Assembly (NCBI RefSeq): GCF_927798095.1
Contig: NZ_CAKMMF010000008.1
Location: 1 to 64,000 of the forward strand
Reading direction: 5' to 3'
Source: Paenibacillus plantiphilus
GTDB taxonomy: Bacteria; Bacillota; Bacilli; Paenibacillales; Paenibacillaceae
Length of the DNA: 64,000 nt
The position numbers and the translations under genes were made by a program. Of this stretch, positions 7,896-16,259 are shown piece after piece. A model generated the notes under the pieces. That model saw only the letters and a program-made list of their open reading frames with translations, ran no database searches and was not told the DNA's origin. The number at the start of each line of letters is the position of its first letter. The stretch's first letter is position 1.

Positions 7896-10871
7896 ATGAA
7901 GACGTTCCATCCGTCAGCGGGATATGGCCAGCTTCGGCTCGTGTCATCCTATGACGTACAAATCTTGAGCGAATTACATATCGAGCGGAAAGCTGGCGAG
8001 CATGCCAGATTGTACGTAACGGGAATTTTACCGGAAGATAAGAAGGATCGCTGTGTTCTTGAAGCCCATAGCGAGGATCAGGTGGCAATTGAACAGACAG
8101 ATGAGCATGGAACACGGATAAGAACCTTATTCTCCGGTCTGGTAAGCCACATGGTCGTCAGCTTTGTGCAGGGCATTTATTATTTGAAGCTGGAGGCCAT
8201 CTCCTATTCGAGCAAGCTGGACATTCAGACACGGACGCGTTCCTTTCAAAATAAGGATATGACATGCGGCGACGTGGTAGAGTCTGTACTTGCTGCATAT
8301 CCCCGTTCAGATGTGATCGATTCCGCATCGGGAACTACCGCATTGGGACAATTTACATTACAATATAAAGAGACAGATTGGCAATTCCTGAAACGAATAG
8401 CATCCCGTTTCCATGCTGTTATTCTGGTGGAAGCAGCGGCATCATCGCCTAAAGTATGCATTGGATTGCCGGAAGGCCGCTTAGGTGAATTGCCGGATTT
8501 ACCCTATAGCATCAGGCGCGATCTGGTAGGCTATTCGGCGGCTCAAGCAAGTGCTGGATCAGAATTGAATGAAGCGGATTTCACCTCTTACATCGTGGAG
8601 ACCTCCGTTTATTTCAATCTTGGGGACCGCGTGAAATTTCGGGGCAAAAGACTCGCGGTTGCGCATTCCGTAGGGGAACTGCGATATGGAGTACTAACTT
8701 TCACGTATACCCTTACACCAGAGGGTGGAATCACTCAAAGCCTGATCTTGAACGACAAGCTCTCGGGGGCTTCGTTAGAAGGCAAGATTATAGAGGTGTC
8801 GAAGGATACGGTCCGTGTTCATCTGAATGTGGATTCGTCCCAGCAGAAGAGCCAGGCCAGCTGGCTGCCGTATTCATCGGTATATACGGCCGAGGGCAAT
8901 AGCGGATTTCATTGTATGCCGCAGACGGGGGACTCGGTACAGCTTTATTTTCCAAGCCCAAGAGAAGCAGAAGCGGTAGCGCTTAGCTCCGTGCGGAGGA
9001 GTGGTCAGGAATCGCCTAAAATGAGCGATCCCGGTGTAAAATACTGGGGGACAAGCTTCGGCAAAGAGTTGAAGTTCGGTTCTACGGATCTGCAGCTCAT
9101 CGCGCAAGAGGGCAGCTTGTTTATCAAGATGGATGCCGGAGAAGGTATTGAAATACAGAGTGAGAAGACGATCACAGTCAAGATGCAGCAGGATATTGAG
9201 CTGAATACGGAGAAGAAGCTAACGTTAACGGCGCAGGAATCGATCTATCTGCTATGCGGCGAGAGCAGCATCATTTTGGATGGAGAATCGGATGCACAGG
9301 GCGAACAGCTCCTGATAGAAGGCCAAACGAAATCGCCGGTATTTGTAGAAGACTTGGAGCCGATTGAGGAAGTCCCTTTTGCGGAAGAGAAGAAGGAAGA
9401 GAAAAAGGGATTCTGGGGTTCGCTGCTCGATGTCGGGCTGGATGTTCTGCAAGTAGGTCTGGACGTAGTGGGCTTGATCCCGGTTGTGGGCGAAATCGCA
9501 GATTTGGCGAATGCCGGTATTTCGTTGGCGCGCGGAAATTATGTTGATGCCGCCCTATCGCTGGCATCAGCGATACCATTCGCAGGCTGGGTAACGGCAG
9601 GTGCTAAGATTGTAACAAGAAGTATAAAGATTGCCGGTAAAGTGGAGGAAGTAGCATCCATGGCAATGGCTGGCCTCCGGAATATTGATGTGAGCAAATT
9701 CCTGGAGCCAATCGGCAATCAACTTGGAAAAATGTACACAGCAGCAAGAGGCATAGGGAGTAATTGGAATCAGTTCGACATGCTGAACAAGATGAAAAAC
9801 GCGATGCAGCAAGGCCTGACACGCTTCCATATGGATAAATTGGCTATCGCCGGTATGGAATATGCGAAGGATATGGTGGTCGATGAGGTTGTATCCAGCG
9901 TAGCAGGTGAATTCATGGATACTCCGTTAGGAATACTGCTGGATGTTGTAGTGGGATCGAAGCGAAGCTCAGGGTCTGGTGGAGGATCTAGCGGTGGCTC
10001 CAGTGGCGGATCTAGCGGCGGATCTTCTGGTGGATCAGGTGGTAGCTCCAGTGGCGGATCTGGTAATGGGCCAGGTGGTGGAAATGGAGGGAAACCTCCT
10101 AAGGATGATCGGGATGGCGATCAGAGTGATGATCGTGATGGTGACGATCAGAAGGATAAGGATAAGAGAGATAAAGATAAAGATAAAGATAAAGATCAGA
10201 AGGATAATAATGAAAAGTTAAATAAAGATGGTTTGACACCAGAACAAGAAAAGTACTATCGACGGAAAATTGATGAAGCTGAAGCTCGTGGAGATATAAA
10301 AGCAGCAGATGATATTAGATATGAAAAGTATTTAGAAAAGCAAAAGAATCTAGGAAAAGAACCTCTATCACGCGAAGATTGGGATATAAGAAAGGAACGA
10401 TTAGATAATAGTAGTAATCGTGGAAAGGTAGAAGAGGAAAAAGGTAGAAAAGCATTGGGAAATCAGCTAGGTCGAACATTGGAAAATAATAATGAAGCTC
10501 CTACTACTACGCGTATTTCTTCTGAAGGAGTTGACACTCGGCCAGACAGTATAGGGAGAAATGATCAAGGAGAAATTGATTTAGTTCATGATCACAAACA
10601 TAAGACTGGTACTGATGACCAAGTTGTTTATAATAATGAACAGATGCGTGCACAAAAGGAAATGATCGAAGACAAAATAAATGGCCGTCATATTGTAACG
10701 ATATCAAGTGATAAGCCGGATTTAAATGGGATTCCTCCTAAACCAAGGCCAAGTGGCCCTTTAGGAGAAAAGAGTGATATTTATTATGTAAATCCCAAGA
10801 ATGGTGAAATAACACACCAGTGGGTGGTTGACCCTGAATTACCTGGTGGAGCATATTGGAGAAAATTATAG
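7896..10871 (+). CDS. VgrG-like spike with PD-(D/E)XK-like nuclease tip
   Basis: The start at 7896 follows GGAGAGGAG by 6 bases; the product has 991 residues and is intact. In order: gpD/VgrG-like domain (1-290), gpV OB fold (about 295-385), needle repeats (about 400-480), a hydrophobic pre-toxin segment with LIPVVGEIADLANAGISLA (about 525-570), a Gly/Ser linker of GGSSG repeats (about 690-730), a Lys/Asp-rich stretch (about 735-775), and an AT-rich tip. The tip has RPDSIG with Asp884, then Glu894/Asp895, and HDHKHK with Asp899 and Lys901, fitting the PD-x(n)-D-x-K nuclease pattern. Expected role: delivery of a DNase tip on an injection spike. Substrate and activity are inferred. Confidence 0.85.
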   Translation: MKTFHPSAGYGQLRLVSSYDVQILSELHIERKAGEHARLYVTGILPEDKKDRCVLEAHSEDQVAIEQTDEHGTRIRTLFSGLVSHMVVSFVQGIYYLKLEAISYSSKLDIQTRTRSFQNKDMTCGDVVESVLAAYPRSDVIDSASGTTALGQFTLQYKETDWQFLKRIASRFHAVILVEAAASSPKVCIGLPEGRLGELPDLPYSIRRDLVGYSAAQASAGSELNEADFTSYIVETSVYFNLGDRVKFRGKRLAVAHSVGELRYGVLTFTYTLTPEGGITQSLILNDKLSGASLEGKIIEVSKDTVRVHLNVDSSQQKSQASWLPYSSVYTAEGNSGFHCMPQTGDSVQLYFPSPREAEAVALSSVRRSGQESPKMSDPGVKYWGTSFGKELKFGSTDLQLIAQEGSLFIKMDAGEGIEIQSEKTITVKMQQDIELNTEKKLTLTAQESIYLLCGESSIILDGESDAQGEQLLIEGQTKSPVFVEDLEPIEEVPFAEEKKEEKKGFWGSLLDVGLDVLQVGLDVVGLIPVVGEIADLANAGISLARGNYVDAALSLASAIPFAGWVTAGAKIVTRSIKIAGKVEEVASMAMAGLRNIDVSKFLEPIGNQLGKMYTAARGIGSNWNQFDMLNKMKNAMQQGLTRFHMDKLAIAGMEYAKDMVVDEVVSSVAGEFMDTPLGILLDVVVGSKRSSGSGGGSSGGSSGGSSGGSSGGSGGSSSGGSGNGPGGGNGGKPPKDDRDGDQSDDRDGDDQKDKDKRDKDKDKDKDQKDNNEKLNKDGLTPEQEKYYRRKIDEAEARGDIKAADDIRYEKYLEKQKNLGKEPLSREDWDIRKERLDNSSNRGKVEEEKGRKALGNQLGRTLENNNEAPTTTRISSEGVDTRPDSIGRNDQGEIDLVHDHKHKTGTDDQVVYNNEQMRAQKEMIEDKINGRHIVTISSDKPDLNGIPPKPRPSGPLGEKSDIYYVNPKNGEITHQWVVDPELPGGAYWRKL

Positions 10872-10914
10872 TTTGGAATGAATGCTTATTAAGTTAGTAC
10901 AGGAGGGAAGATCT

Positions 10915-11709
10915 TTGGAGATGAAGATAAAACCTAATTTATTTTCAACTTTAATGTATCCTACAGTATCTTTGGAAGAAAGTGTGGGATTAGATCAACT
11001 ATTGAGTGTTTTTGAGTCGGATGATAAATTTGTTCCTACACTATGGGGACATAATGAAATGATTCGTTTGAATTACAATCGCAATGAACTTATAGAAAGA
11101 GTATCATTAAAGCAACCAAAATTTTCAGAAATTTATCTTCATCGTGATAAAACGGTCAGATATTCAGGTCACTTTGATTTAACTTTAACTAAGCGTTCTT
11201 TTTTAAGTTTTACATTCGATAAATCTATGCATCAAAAATATTGGTCAACATATTTTATGTTGTCTGATCAAATTGCAGAAATAGTTAAACCTCGTTTTGG
11301 TGTTACTCATATATTCTGGCCTGCTCAAACTCCTTGGAAAACTGAAATTGAGCGGATGCAAAAGTGGATGAATTTATGTTCATATCCCGTACCAGTAAAA
11401 TTTATCCCGAATGGTCCTTTGGGTTTGGGTATGAGAACCTACTTAGGTGGAGATGTTTTAGAAATGTTTGATAGGGAAATCCTTTCTGATATTCCTGCCG
11501 TAGTTACAGACTTAAGCTGGGGTGGGATACGTATTGACCTTGCTGACAATCCCTGGGAGTTGGATTCAGAAGAGCTTCTAAATAATTGGATGAAAGTCAT
11601 GCAACATCTAGAAAAAGCACATTTATTTGCGATTCCGAGTTTTGATAGAGATCATATGGGAGTGGCTTTCAGTCCCAACTCTTTATGGAGGAACTATTTG
11701 GGGAGGTAA
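10915..11709 (+). CDS. Putative immunity protein for PD-(D/E)XK tip, family not recognised
   Basis: AGGAGGG at 10901 favours the TTG at 10915 (spacing 7); an ATG at 10921 is the alternative. The product is about 264 residues, soluble, with no signal peptide, and shares the low GC of the tip before it. Visible segments include KFVPTLWGHNEM, FLSFTFDKSMHQKYWSTYF, LSWGGIRIDLADNPW and a last part SFDRDHMGVAFSPN. I do not recognise the family; it looks somewhat like Imm52-type proteins but I would not assign it. Position, 43 bases after the toxin stop, is the main reason for the immunity call. Confidence 0.6.
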   Translation: MEMKIKPNLFSTLMYPTVSLEESVGLDQLLSVFESDDKFVPTLWGHNEMIRLNYNRNELIERVSLKQPKFSEIYLHRDKTVRYSGHFDLTLTKRSFLSFTFDKSMHQKYWSTYFMLSDQIAEIVKPRFGVTHIFWPAQTPWKTEIERMQKWMNLCSYPVPVKFIPNGPLGLGMRTYLGGDVLEMFDREILSDIPAVVTDLSWGGIRIDLADNPWELDSEELLNNWMKVMQHLEKAHLFAIPSFDRDHMGVAFSPNSLWRNYLGR

Positions 11710-11733
11710 ATCTGGTGGATTGGTGGGTGCATT

Positions 11734-12447
11734 ATGGATAATCAAAACAAAGAAAGAGTAAAAGCACTTTCTATAATAAATCGATCACAATATAACAATG
11801 AACTAATTAAAAGATTAGAAATAAACGGTTTTGATTTTTCCTTTACAGATCTATCTGATGTTAAAGCAGATTGTATATTTGCAAATGAGGCAAATTTCAG
11901 AGCATCAACTCTTATAGGGGTTTCTTTTCGCGATTGTGAATTTAATTTGGCTAATTTCGAGAATTGCAATTTTGAGAGGGCTGACATTGCCGATTGTGTA
12001 TTGAGTGGAGCAAACTTTAGAAAGTCACAAATGAATTACGCACAAATTAAAATAAGCACTTGTATAGAGGCATGTTTCGATGAAGTAGTTTTTACACACG
12101 GTAATTTAGGAGGAACAGTTTGTATTAGAGCAACATTTCGTCAAGCGAATTTAATTGCAATAAATGCACAAAAAGCTTTTTTTGAAGAAGCAGATTTGAG
12201 AGAAGCTAATCTTTCAGATGGTAATTTTGCAGGTTCAGATTTTATTAAAGCTAATTTAACTGGTGTAAATGCTAGAAATGCTAATTTTATAGGGGGAAAT
12301 TTGACCGGAGCTATCTTTCGTGAGGGGGATTTTGCGGGAGCTGACTTTTCGAATGCAAAGCTTGATGATGTGGTTTGGGAAGGTGCAGTTATTGAGGATA
12401 CAATATTCGATGATGAAGTAAGAGAGGAGATATTAAAGAAAATATGA
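11734..12447 (+). CDS. Pentapeptide-repeat protein
   Basis: 237 residues, with pentapeptide repeats over nearly the whole length (from about residue 28: FDFSFTDLSDVKADCIFANE, through ANFRKSQMN to ADFSNAKLDDVVWEG), predicting one right-handed quadrilateral helix. There is no distinct N-terminal domain, unlike the protein at 5614. It starts 24 bases after the putative immunity gene, so they are probably co-transcribed. Some pentapeptide proteins protect gyrase or mimic DNA. A second immunity role against a DNA-targeting tip is possible but is speculation. Confidence 0.75.
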   Translation: MDNQNKERVKALSIINRSQYNNELIKRLEINGFDFSFTDLSDVKADCIFANEANFRASTLIGVSFRDCEFNLANFENCNFERADIADCVLSGANFRKSQMNYAQIKISTCIEACFDEVVFTHGNLGGTVCIRATFRQANLIAINAQKAFFEEADLREANLSDGNFAGSDFIKANLTGVNARNANFIGGNLTGAIFREGDFAGADFSNAKLDDVVWEGAVIEDTIFDDEVREEILKKI

Positions 12448-12529
12448 TCATTTCAAGGGGGAATCAATGCTTGTCAGAATTACCGCTCTAAGATGAAAAA
12501 GAACCAGATTATTACAGATCAATAAAATA

Positions 12530-12571
12530 CAGGTCGATCATGGTTGGTCAGATACAGCCATAATCGACCTG
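12530..12571 (+). terminator. Cassette-end hairpin, copy C
   Basis: CAGGTCGATCATGG pairs with CCATAATCGACCTG around a TTGGTCAGATACAG-type loop, clearly the same element as at 1210 and 4971. This copy lacks a T run, and the matching upstream flank is shorter. It is followed at once by another hairpin and a 5'-truncated gene. Confidence 0.65.
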
Positions 12572-12585
12572 CATTTGTGAGCGTC

Positions 12586-12630
12586 AAAAGCTTATTCCCA
12601 CTCGAACGCTGAGTAGGAATGAGCTTTTTT
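12586..12630 (+). terminator. Rho-independent terminator
   Basis: AAAAGCTTATTCC pairs with GGAATGAGCTTTT across a 15-base loop and runs into TTTTTT. It lies 14 bases after hairpin C and overlaps the apparent first codons of the next frame, so that frame is unlikely to be translated from its ATG at 12619. Confidence 0.7.
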
Positions 12631-12957
12631 GCATGTCGAAAATCGAAGGAATGGGTGAAGGAGCTGACCGACGGGACGAAGATGATGTTGAAAAAGGTGA
12701 ATCCGACGAATGTATTTTTCTCCGATGGTATAGAAGCGGTGGATGAGAAGCAAGTCGGGTACTTTGATTTCAAAAGCGCGGCGATGGATGAGTTTATTTA
12801 CCAGCTGATGTTCTTCTTTGAGTTTGGCGGTCGAACGATCATAGGCACCTTTAATTGCAGTTATCGCGAATATGCGGATTGGCGTGATTTCGTGTTTCAA
12901 GTCATTCGCACGATCCGAGTCATACGAGAGGAAGATAGAGAGGAGAAGGAGCTATGA
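12619..12957 (+). pseudogene. DcrB/DUF1795-like gene, C-terminal remnant
   Basis: 112 codons. The start lies inside a terminator and has no ribosome binding site, so the real 5' end is probably lost. The readable part (DGTKMMLKKVNPTNVFFSDG, VGYFDFKSAAMDE, GRTIIGTFNCSYREYADW then FQVIRTIRVI) resembles the C-terminal half of DcrB/DUF1795-type proteins, including those that accompany VgrG in type VI-like loci. It overlaps the VgrG start at 12954, so in the ancestor it was the gene before vgrG. The family call is by pattern only. Confidence 0.5.
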
Positions 12958-14360
12958 GTCAACCGATCTATACGTATTCCAATATGAGAATCTCTCCCTA
13001 TGAATTTGAGAGTTTGCAAGCATGCAGCCTTATCCAGCAGGTGGGGGAGCATGCGCATCTTCGCATCAGCGGGATCGTGCCGGAAGATAAGCTCGATCAC
13101 TATGTGGAGAGAGCGGATGATCAGGAAACAATTGAAGTCTCTGTGCAGGATGGGGAGCGAACGATCGCTTTATTCCAAGGCATTGTAACCAATGTAAGTG
13201 TACAGGCTGTTCGAGGCGTCAGAACGCTTACGGTGGAAGCCTATAGTGCGACTTTGCGGATGGATCTCCAAAAACGAACCCGTTCGTTTCAAAATGCTCA
13301 ACTGGCTTACGGCAAGCTGTTTACACAGATTACGGAGGGGTATCGGGATTTCGATGTGATGGATGAAGCTTCTCGGGGCAAAAGCATCGGGGGCTTGCTC
13401 GTTCAATATGAGGAGACAGATTGGCAGTTTGCTCGCCGCATTGCCTCTCAACTGCATGCGCCATTGATCCCGATCTGCACACAGAGCGGTGTGAAATATT
13501 CAGTGGGCTTGCTGGATCAGGGCGAGCCGAAGAAGCTGGAATCTTTCAACTATACGATTAGGAAAGATTTGAAGAGCTATAAGCTGAAGTCTGAGAACGG
13601 CATGGGTGACTTGAATGAACAGAACAGCATCAGCTATGAGGTTACGGCCAGTGCAATCTTAAATCTAGGCTGCCCGGTAAAGTTTCAGCGGCGAACACTC
13701 TATGTTGCAAGAGCAGAGACTGTAATCGAGAATGGCGTATTGACGAGCCATTATGTGCTAAAGGACAAGGAGGGAATGAATGTTCCGACCATTTATCCCT
13801 ATGCGCTTGTAGGCGCTTCTCTCTTTGGCAAAATTCTTGATGTTGCAAAGGATCAAGTCAAGGTGAAATTGCATATTGACGGGGAATCGAGCGGTTCGAT
13901 GTGGTTCGCCTATTCAACGGTATATTCATCTCCAGATGGAAGCGGCTGGTACTGCATGCCGGAGGCAGGGGATGAGGTTAGGGTGTATTTTCCGGATAAA
14001 GAGGAAAAGCATGCTTTTGCAGCAAGCTCGGTTGACACCGCTTCCTCTGACCCTGTCAAGCGCAGTGACCCGGCAGTGAAGAGCATTAGCACCAAATACG
14101 GCAAACAGATTGTGTTCCAGCCAGGATCAGTGGAAATCATCGGCAGCGGCAAGCTTCTGATGCGACTGACAGATGATGGGGGCATTGAAATCAACAGCGA
14201 CAAAAAAATTATGTTGAACGCAGAGGATGATATTGAAATAACAGGCGGGGCAAAGGTGCTGATCCAAGGCAGCGAAGGCATTGATCTTCAGCAAGCGGGC
14301 GCTAGTCTTCAGATCGCCGATCAAGTGACGATTGGCGGCTCTAAGGTCAACATCAAATAA
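12954..14360 (+). CDS. VgrG-like spike protein without toxin tip
   Basis: 468 residues; the start is preceded by GAGAAGGAG. It carries the gpD-like N-terminal domain (GEHAHLRISGIVPEDK near residue 29, then RTRSFQN, and VQYEETDWQFARRIASQL), a gpV OB fold (about 285-365: ASLFGKILDVAKDQVKVKLH), and a short needle (GGIEINSDKKIMLNAEDDI). It ends without hydrophobic or tip regions, so it is a plain trimeric spike. It is intact and could support spike formation. A pseudogene of the pentapeptide-adaptor family follows 39 bases later, the same order as at 5035-6768. Confidence 0.85.
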   Translation: MSQPIYTYSNMRISPYEFESLQACSLIQQVGEHAHLRISGIVPEDKLDHYVERADDQETIEVSVQDGERTIALFQGIVTNVSVQAVRGVRTLTVEAYSATLRMDLQKRTRSFQNAQLAYGKLFTQITEGYRDFDVMDEASRGKSIGGLLVQYEETDWQFARRIASQLHAPLIPICTQSGVKYSVGLLDQGEPKKLESFNYTIRKDLKSYKLKSENGMGDLNEQNSISYEVTASAILNLGCPVKFQRRTLYVARAETVIENGVLTSHYVLKDKEGMNVPTIYPYALVGASLFGKILDVAKDQVKVKLHIDGESSGSMWFAYSTVYSSPDGSGWYCMPEAGDEVRVYFPDKEEKHAFAASSVDTASSDPVKRSDPAVKSISTKYGKQIVFQPGSVEIIGSGKLLMRLTDDGGIEINSDKKIMLNAEDDIEITGGAKVLIQGSEGIDLQQAGASLQIADQVTIGGSKVNIK

Positions 14361-14399
14361 GCTCATGGCGAACTTTGAATACGTTTAAGGGAGAGCAAA

Positions 14400-14928
14400 A
14401 TGGATAGAGATACGGTTCTGGACCAATTTCTGGAGGAGCATGTTTTTGACCAATGGCTGGATGATCTCATTCCGATCGGAGATGCGCTGAATGAGCGCAA
14501 GGAAGAGATCGAGCACGGCTTATGTCAAACCGTTGATACCGTATGGCGTTAGGTTGCCGAGCAGCAGGAGCAAGGTGTGAAGGGCGCGATCCACTATGTG
14601 TACATCTCCTTGCTGCGAACAGGAATTATGGAGAACATTCCCCCATTATCGAATTGATGCCTTTGACGAGAACTGGATGATGGACAAGGTGGAATGCACA
14701 GCCTTATGGCGGGCGGATTTTATCTTTGAACCGTTGTTCCGCCGGATGAAGGAGCTTGAGCAGACTAAAAAAGCATACGCGCGCAAGTTCACCTCGCAGG
14801 ATCTGGATCGGATTAAGCAAATCGAAGCGGTCAAATATCATTTGCTCGCAATTGAATTTTTGAAATCGATGGTTCCTGCACTGCTGGGCAGCAGTGATTA
14901 TGCTCAAATTGCGAACAGGGGAAGTTGA
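14400..14928 (+). pseudogene. Homologue of the N-domain of the 5614 pentapeptide protein, broken
   Basis: ATG at 14400 follows AAGGGAG. The frame MDRDTVLDQFLEEHVFDQWL runs to an in-frame TAG at 14550, then reads on as VAEQQEQGVKGAIHYVYISL, matching GMKGPIGHITFSML of the 5614 protein. A second break lies at a CCCCC run near 14640, after which HYRIDAFDENW and YHLLAIEFLKSMVPALL continue in another frame. No pentapeptide repeats follow. The family therefore exists with and without them, or the repeats were lost when the following toxin fragment was joined. Confidence 0.65.
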
Positions 14929-15184
14929 CTATAGTACGATAAGAGCTTATCGTGGTGTCGATGTTGATATTTCAATCCCGATTGAATATCGGGCTGATCC
15001 AAGATTAGTTACGGATAGGCTTCGGAGGCATATACAACTTTTAGAAAGATTTGAATATAAGAGAATAAGAGATAACAACCCGTTGACTGAAATTGGTGAT
15101 ACATTTACATCTGGAATGCAATCTACTAGTAAGGAACCGCCAAGAAAGAAGAAACCACCAAAGCAATTAAAAATGGAGGTAAAG
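14929..15184 (+). pseudogene. Unrecognised coding fragment before SUKH-4-like gene
   Basis: Open in one frame (VDYSTIRAYRGVDVDISIPI, then RADPRLVTDRLRRHIQLLER, ending with a Lys/Pro-rich PPRKKKPPKQ). It has no start signal and runs in frame into the next gene without a stop. The drop in GC near 14925 marks a junction with the adaptor pseudogene. It may be the end of a toxin or of a structural protein; I do not recognise it. Confidence 0.35.
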
Positions 15185-15809
15185 ATGCTTACACCACAAG
15201 AGTTTTTAGAGAAATGGGATAGTGAAACTTATTGTCTGGTTAATTTTGATACGAACGTAATTAACTCATTTTCTTTATCACAGGAAACTAAAGAGTTTTT
15301 GCTTCAGGCAGGTTTGCCAGAGTCGGCATTTCCGTTTTTGACTTTTGAGTCTTCTGTTAATGGGGGAGGGATTAAATTAACTGAGAAATACGATGATGCG
15401 GACGCTAGATTTTCAAAAAATATATATTGGGTTTACTGGAAATGGGTTTCCCATTTGTATTGATGAAGAGAATGATGAGATAATTTATATTGACCATGAC
15501 AGAGATAATATAGAAGTTTTTATTAATTCCTCTATAGCTCAATTTGCTGATTCCTTGTTAAACTATATGGATTTTATTAAGAAGATTAAAGCTGTAAATG
15601 GAAGAAAAGCATTCCTTGAAAAAAATGCGACAAAAGACTTTTTAGAATGGATTACTCATAAGTTAGAGGAGATAGACTCTGAGTCTCTTACTCATCGAAG
15701 CTTTTGGAGTGAGGAATTGGATCCGTTCAATAGAGGTGGATCGTCGAACCATTTAGGAGAAGATCGCGAGATAAAGGATCGAAGATCGATGAATATTTTG
15801 AAATCATAG
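15185..15809 (+). pseudogene. SUKH-4-like immunity gene with one frameshift
   Basis: ATG at 15185 lies 4 bases after GGAGGT. The first frame (LTPQEFLEKWDSETYCLVNF, FLLQAGLPESAFPFLTFES) breaks at an AAAAAA run near 15415, and the next frame continues FQKIYIGFTGNGFPICID, EENDEIIYIDHDRD, then a helical end FADSLLNYMDFIKKI and FLEWITHKLEEIDSES. This is the SUKH-4 layout. A single homopolymer slip separates the halves, so a sequencing error would restore it. Its toxin is not identifiable. Confidence 0.6.
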
Positions 15810-15856
15810 CTGCACTTTTATCCACAGATAGCATGTTGTTGCTCTCCTAATCATGC

Positions 15857-16074
15857 TTTCGGATATATCAAATGAGCATAACGAAGTCGCAGAGTGTGCT
15901 GCTCTCCTTCCTGACAGAGGCTTTTGAAGCCATTGGCGGAGTCCCCCAAGACGATCAAGGATGAAGCTAGAACCGAGCATAGGGCTGGCAAAGTGAATGT
16001 TAAGTTCGCCGCGTATGCAGCAGACTTTGGGTTTCACGTTAAGCCATGTATCGCATGGCTTCCTCGCACAAAAG
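15857..16074 (+). mobile_element. IS21-family transposase (IstA) remnant
   Basis: Reading frames give ITKS then QSVLLSFLTEAFEAIGGVP, a slip in a CCCCC run at 15943-15947, and then KTIKDEARTEHRAGK, KFAAYAADFGFHVKPCIA and PRTK. These match the rve-type catalytic core of IstA in IS21 elements, where a VTDN-type stretch normally lies between KTI and DEART; that part is deleted here. No istB and no terminal repeats remain. The remnant stops exactly where the 27-base toxin linker repeat begins at 16075. Confidence 0.7.
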
Positions 16075-16259
16075 TGTTAATAGGTCGGATTCAGGGTCCG
16101 GTTCCTCTGGTGGTGATAGGGGACCTGAGTGGACGGGTAAGATTGATGATACTCGACCTGCATTCAAGCAAACTGAATTTGCCAATTCACATGAGTCAAG
16201 ACTTAATCAAACACCTGGCCCTGACGAGAAAACATTACTTTATAGTGGGAGGATTAGAT
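16075..16259 (+). pseudogene. Orphan toxin-tip fragment with VgrG-type linker
   Basis: It begins with 27 bases identical to 3515-3541, encoding VNRSDSGSG, followed by SSGGDRGPEWTGKIDDTRP and FKQTEFANSHESRLNQTPG. No stop precedes the immunity start, so the fragment runs past it in another frame. It looks like the remains of a tip exchanged at the linker, with most of the catalytic part deleted. The toxin type is unknown. Confidence 0.45.

Noticed and set aside
9979-10221. 80-codon frame over the Gly/Ser and Lys/Asp region of the VgrG-toxin gene
   Set aside because: It is the low-complexity linker read in another frame; the VgrG frame is continuous with known domains on both sides.
12454-12530. 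Possible short gene after the pentapeptide gene (AAGGGGGAATCAATG at 12456)
   Set aside because: There is a ribosome-binding-like AAGGGGG, but the frame closes after about eight codons; probably a cassette remnant.
15924-16259. Long N-terminal extension of the SUKH gene at 16260
   Set aside because: The frame is open, but the first part is IS21 transposase sequence followed by out-of-frame toxin linker; the ribosome binding site supports the start at 16260.
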